7,835 nucleotides of DNA from Clostridiales bacterium (GTDB lineage Bacteria; Bacillota; Clostridia; Lachnospirales; Lachnospiraceae), in contig JAATEU010000439.1 in assembly GCA_015655565.1 (NCBI GenBank), forward strand, positions 1 through 7,835. Reading direction: 5' to 3'. Below are positions 6,494 to 7,835 of this stretch, piece by piece (position 1 is the first letter of the stretch; the number at the start of each line of letters is the position of its first letter). Both the position numbers and the translations under genes were made by a program. Under the pieces are notes generated by a model. That model saw only the letters and a program-made list of their open reading frames with translations. It had not been told where the DNA came from and ran no database searches.

Positions 6494-7442
6494 AAATACT
6501 ATGAAGAAAACGATTGCTTTAATATCCGCAGAAATTGTATTGCTGATTACGGCAGTAATTTTGATTGTTTACAGGTTTCCTGCCGGGGTTATTATGACTG
6601 TACTCATCATCACATTGCTGCTGGTAATAATAGTACTGTATCAGGTGATACAAAAAAACAGGATCATGCTTTATATGATTGCCAGGGCCAGGAAAAAAAA
6701 CAGTAATCAGGCATTGTGGGATGAAGAAGAAGCGGAGAAACTGCGCCTTATAAAGAAAAGGGTGGAATTATCCGCATTACAGAGTCAGATAAATCCTCAT
6801 TTCTTATATAATACGCTGGATAGTATCAGGAGCAAGGCATTACTGGACGGACAGGCGGAAATTGCATCTATGACAGAAATTCTTTCTAAATTTTTCCGCT
6901 ATTGCATCAGTCATGACGAAAATCTGGTAAAAATCAGGGAAGAAATTAATCATATTCAAGATTATTATTATATTCAGAAATATAGGTTTGAAGATCGCTT
7001 TGATATGAATATTGAAACAGAAAATGACGATTTATATGAATTCTATATTCCCAGGATGACTTTACAGCCCTTTGTTGAAAATGCAATGATTCACGGGTTG
7101 GAAAAAATGAACCGTAAAGGTCATATTACTATCAGACTGATACAGACGGATAAAAAGGTTATTGCCCGGATAACGGACAACGGTGCCGGAATGAACATAG
7201 AACAGCTGAATAAATTAAATCAAAAAATGCAGAAGCATTACTTTGATGCAGGCAGGAAAAAAGGAAATCATAATGGGGTTGCACTCACTAATGTTAATAC
7301 CAGAATAAAAATTACTTTTGGAGATGAGTATGGCATTCATTACCGTTCTATTGAAGGAACAGGGACGGACGCGGTAATAACACTACCGGTTATCGATGAG
7401 TTTTTACGTATAAAATATGAGAATGTATTAGAAAGAAGTTAA
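6486..7442 (+). CDS. LytS/YesM-type sensor histidine kinase, short form without an extracellular sensor domain
   Basis: 318 residues, much shorter than typical YesM (about 550-600). Two membrane helices (about 9-29 and 34-55) are joined by only a few residues, so there is no room for an extracellular Cache domain, and no HAMP domain is evident. A charged helical stretch (about 65-98) leads to the His_kinase core SALQSQINPHFLYNTLDSI with phospho-acceptor His105. The catalytic domain has the N-box LQPFVENAMIHG (Asn199), the G1 box DNGAGM (231-236) and a later G2-like NGVALTNVNTRI (263-274). The usual second glycine of the G2 box (GIGL) is alanine 266. It probably autophosphorylates and passes phosphate to the upstream regulator. 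The start is uncertain: ATG at 6486 overlaps the regulator gene, and ATG at 6501 (7 bases after its stop) would give 313 residues; neither has a strong ribosome binding site, which suggests coupling. With no sensor of its own it may receive signals within the membrane or from a partner such as the next gene product. Confidence 0.9.
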   Translation: MDKNTMKKTIALISAEIVLLITAVILIVYRFPAGVIMTVLIITLLLVIIVLYQVIQKNRIMLYMIARARKKNSNQALWDEEEAEKLRLIKKRVELSALQSQINPHFLYNTLDSIRSKALLDGQAEIASMTEILSKFFRYCISHDENLVKIREEINHIQDYYYIQKYRFEDRFDMNIETENDDLYEFYIPRMTLQPFVENAMIHGLEKMNRKGHITIRLIQTDKKVIARITDNGAGMNIEQLNKLNQKMQKHYFDAGRKKGNHNGVALTNVNTRIKITFGDEYGIHYRSIEGTGTDAVITLPVIDEFLRIKYENVLERS

Positions 7443-7446
7443 TGAT

Positions 7447-7835
7447 ATGAAAGAAATTTTACGCGTGGAATATGGCAGTCAGGATGATTTAAAAGATAAT
7501 ATATTAAGAAATTACAATCTGGAAGTATACGCAGGCGAAATTGTATATATCCAGGGCCTTCCGGGGAGTGGAATAAAGACCCTGATTGATGTGCTGGCAG
7601 GAGACAGAGAGCTAAAACAGGGGAAATTATTGATTCAGGAAGAATTGGTTCATGATTATTACTGGAATACTGCATACAAATATCAAATATATGAGATTAC
7701 TGCGGAAAGAGATTTGGTAAATCACTTAACGGTAGCTGAGAACATGGAAGCGGTAAGACCTGTTTCCAGCGCGTGGAACAGATATCGGAGTAAAAATGTG
7801 GATAGGAAGGTAACAGAATATCTGAAAAGTGAGGA
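7447..7835 (+). CDS. ABC ATPase-like protein of the sugar (RbsA/MglA) type with degenerate nucleotide-binding motifs, 5' part only
   Basis: 129 complete codons are visible and the frame continues past the window. The N-terminus follows an ABC domain: a beta strand with LRNYNLEVYAGEIVYIQG, a Walker A position GLPGSGIKTL (residues 37-46), VLAGDRELKQGKLLI, and the phrase LVNHLTVAENM that is characteristic of sugar-type ABC ATPases (usually LVPxLTVAENI). The motifs are altered. The normal loop GxxGxGKST is here GLPGSGIKT, so Ile43 occupies the lysine position and Lys44 the next. Where the Q-loop normally has IHQEL before LVxxLT, here it is ITAERD, with Ala in place of Gln by simple alignment. It starts 4 bases after the kinase stop with a weak AAAGAAG-like site upstream, so it belongs to the same operon. 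It may not hydrolyse ATP and could be a signalling subunit, but the signature motif, Walker B and second half lie outside the window. Confidence 0.75.
   Translation, partial: MKEILRVEYGSQDDLKDNILRNYNLEVYAGEIVYIQGLPGSGIKTLIDVLAGDRELKQGKLLIQEELVHDYYWNTAYKYQIYEITAERDLVNHLTVAENMEAVRPVSSAWNRYRSKNVDRKVTEYLKSE

Noticed and set aside
7439..7675. Minus-strand 78-codon open frame at the start of the ABC-like gene
   Set aside because: It opposes a frame with clear ABC domain phrases and in-operon spacing.
1..7835. CRISPR array, tRNA/rRNA gene, insertion sequence or riboswitch
   Set aside because: No regularly spaced repeats, transposase, tRNA-like clover leaf or known aptamer consensus was visible in the short intergenic gaps.

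Overview
The window looks like a chromosomal segment of a low-GC, gut-type Firmicute, most likely a Lachnospiraceae-like Clostridium relative. This is inferred from AT-rich DNA, strong GGAGG-type ribosome binding sites, rho-independent terminators, and a YesN/YesM-type two-component system followed by a sugar-type ABC ATPase. The species cannot be named from the sequence alone.

Layout. (1) Bases 1-2094 hold the end of a plus-strand operon: the C-terminal part of a GidA/TrmFO-like FAD protein, then, 24 bases later, a 455-residue multi-span permease. (2) Bases 2095-2354 are a convergent intergenic stretch with hairpins and an inverted-repeat pair. (3) Bases 2355-3230 (minus strand) encode a LysR-type regulator. 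(4) Bases 3231-3384 are a compact divergent control region with two back-to-back promoters that share the -35 area, and a perfect dyad with the LysR T-N11-A pattern. (5) Bases 3385-4797 encode a 470-residue subtype-B tannase, whose catalytic and galloyl-binding residues line up with the Lactobacillus plantarum enzyme; a good terminator follows. (6) Bases 4883-7835 hold a tightly packed second operon: a REC-AraC response regulator, an overlapping short histidine kinase, and the start of an ABC ATPase-like protein that runs off the window.

How the parts fit. The LysR protein, tannase and probably the permease and FAD protein form a candidate tannin/galloyl-ester utilisation locus. The regulator probably represses itself and switches on the tannase when a phenolic ligand is present. 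The tannase would free gallate from galloyl esters inside the cell, and the permease could carry a phenolic acid or other organic anion. No gallate decarboxylase is visible here. The second operon is transcriptionally separated by a terminator and may be an unrelated signalling unit.

The most unusual object is the ABC-like protein at the right edge. Its Walker A loop has isoleucine where the catalytic lysine should be, and its Q-loop glutamine appears lost. It is encoded 4 bases after a histidine kinase that has two membrane helices but almost no extracellular sensor. Together they suggest a sensory module in which a non-transporting ABC-like subunit serves signalling rather than uptake.
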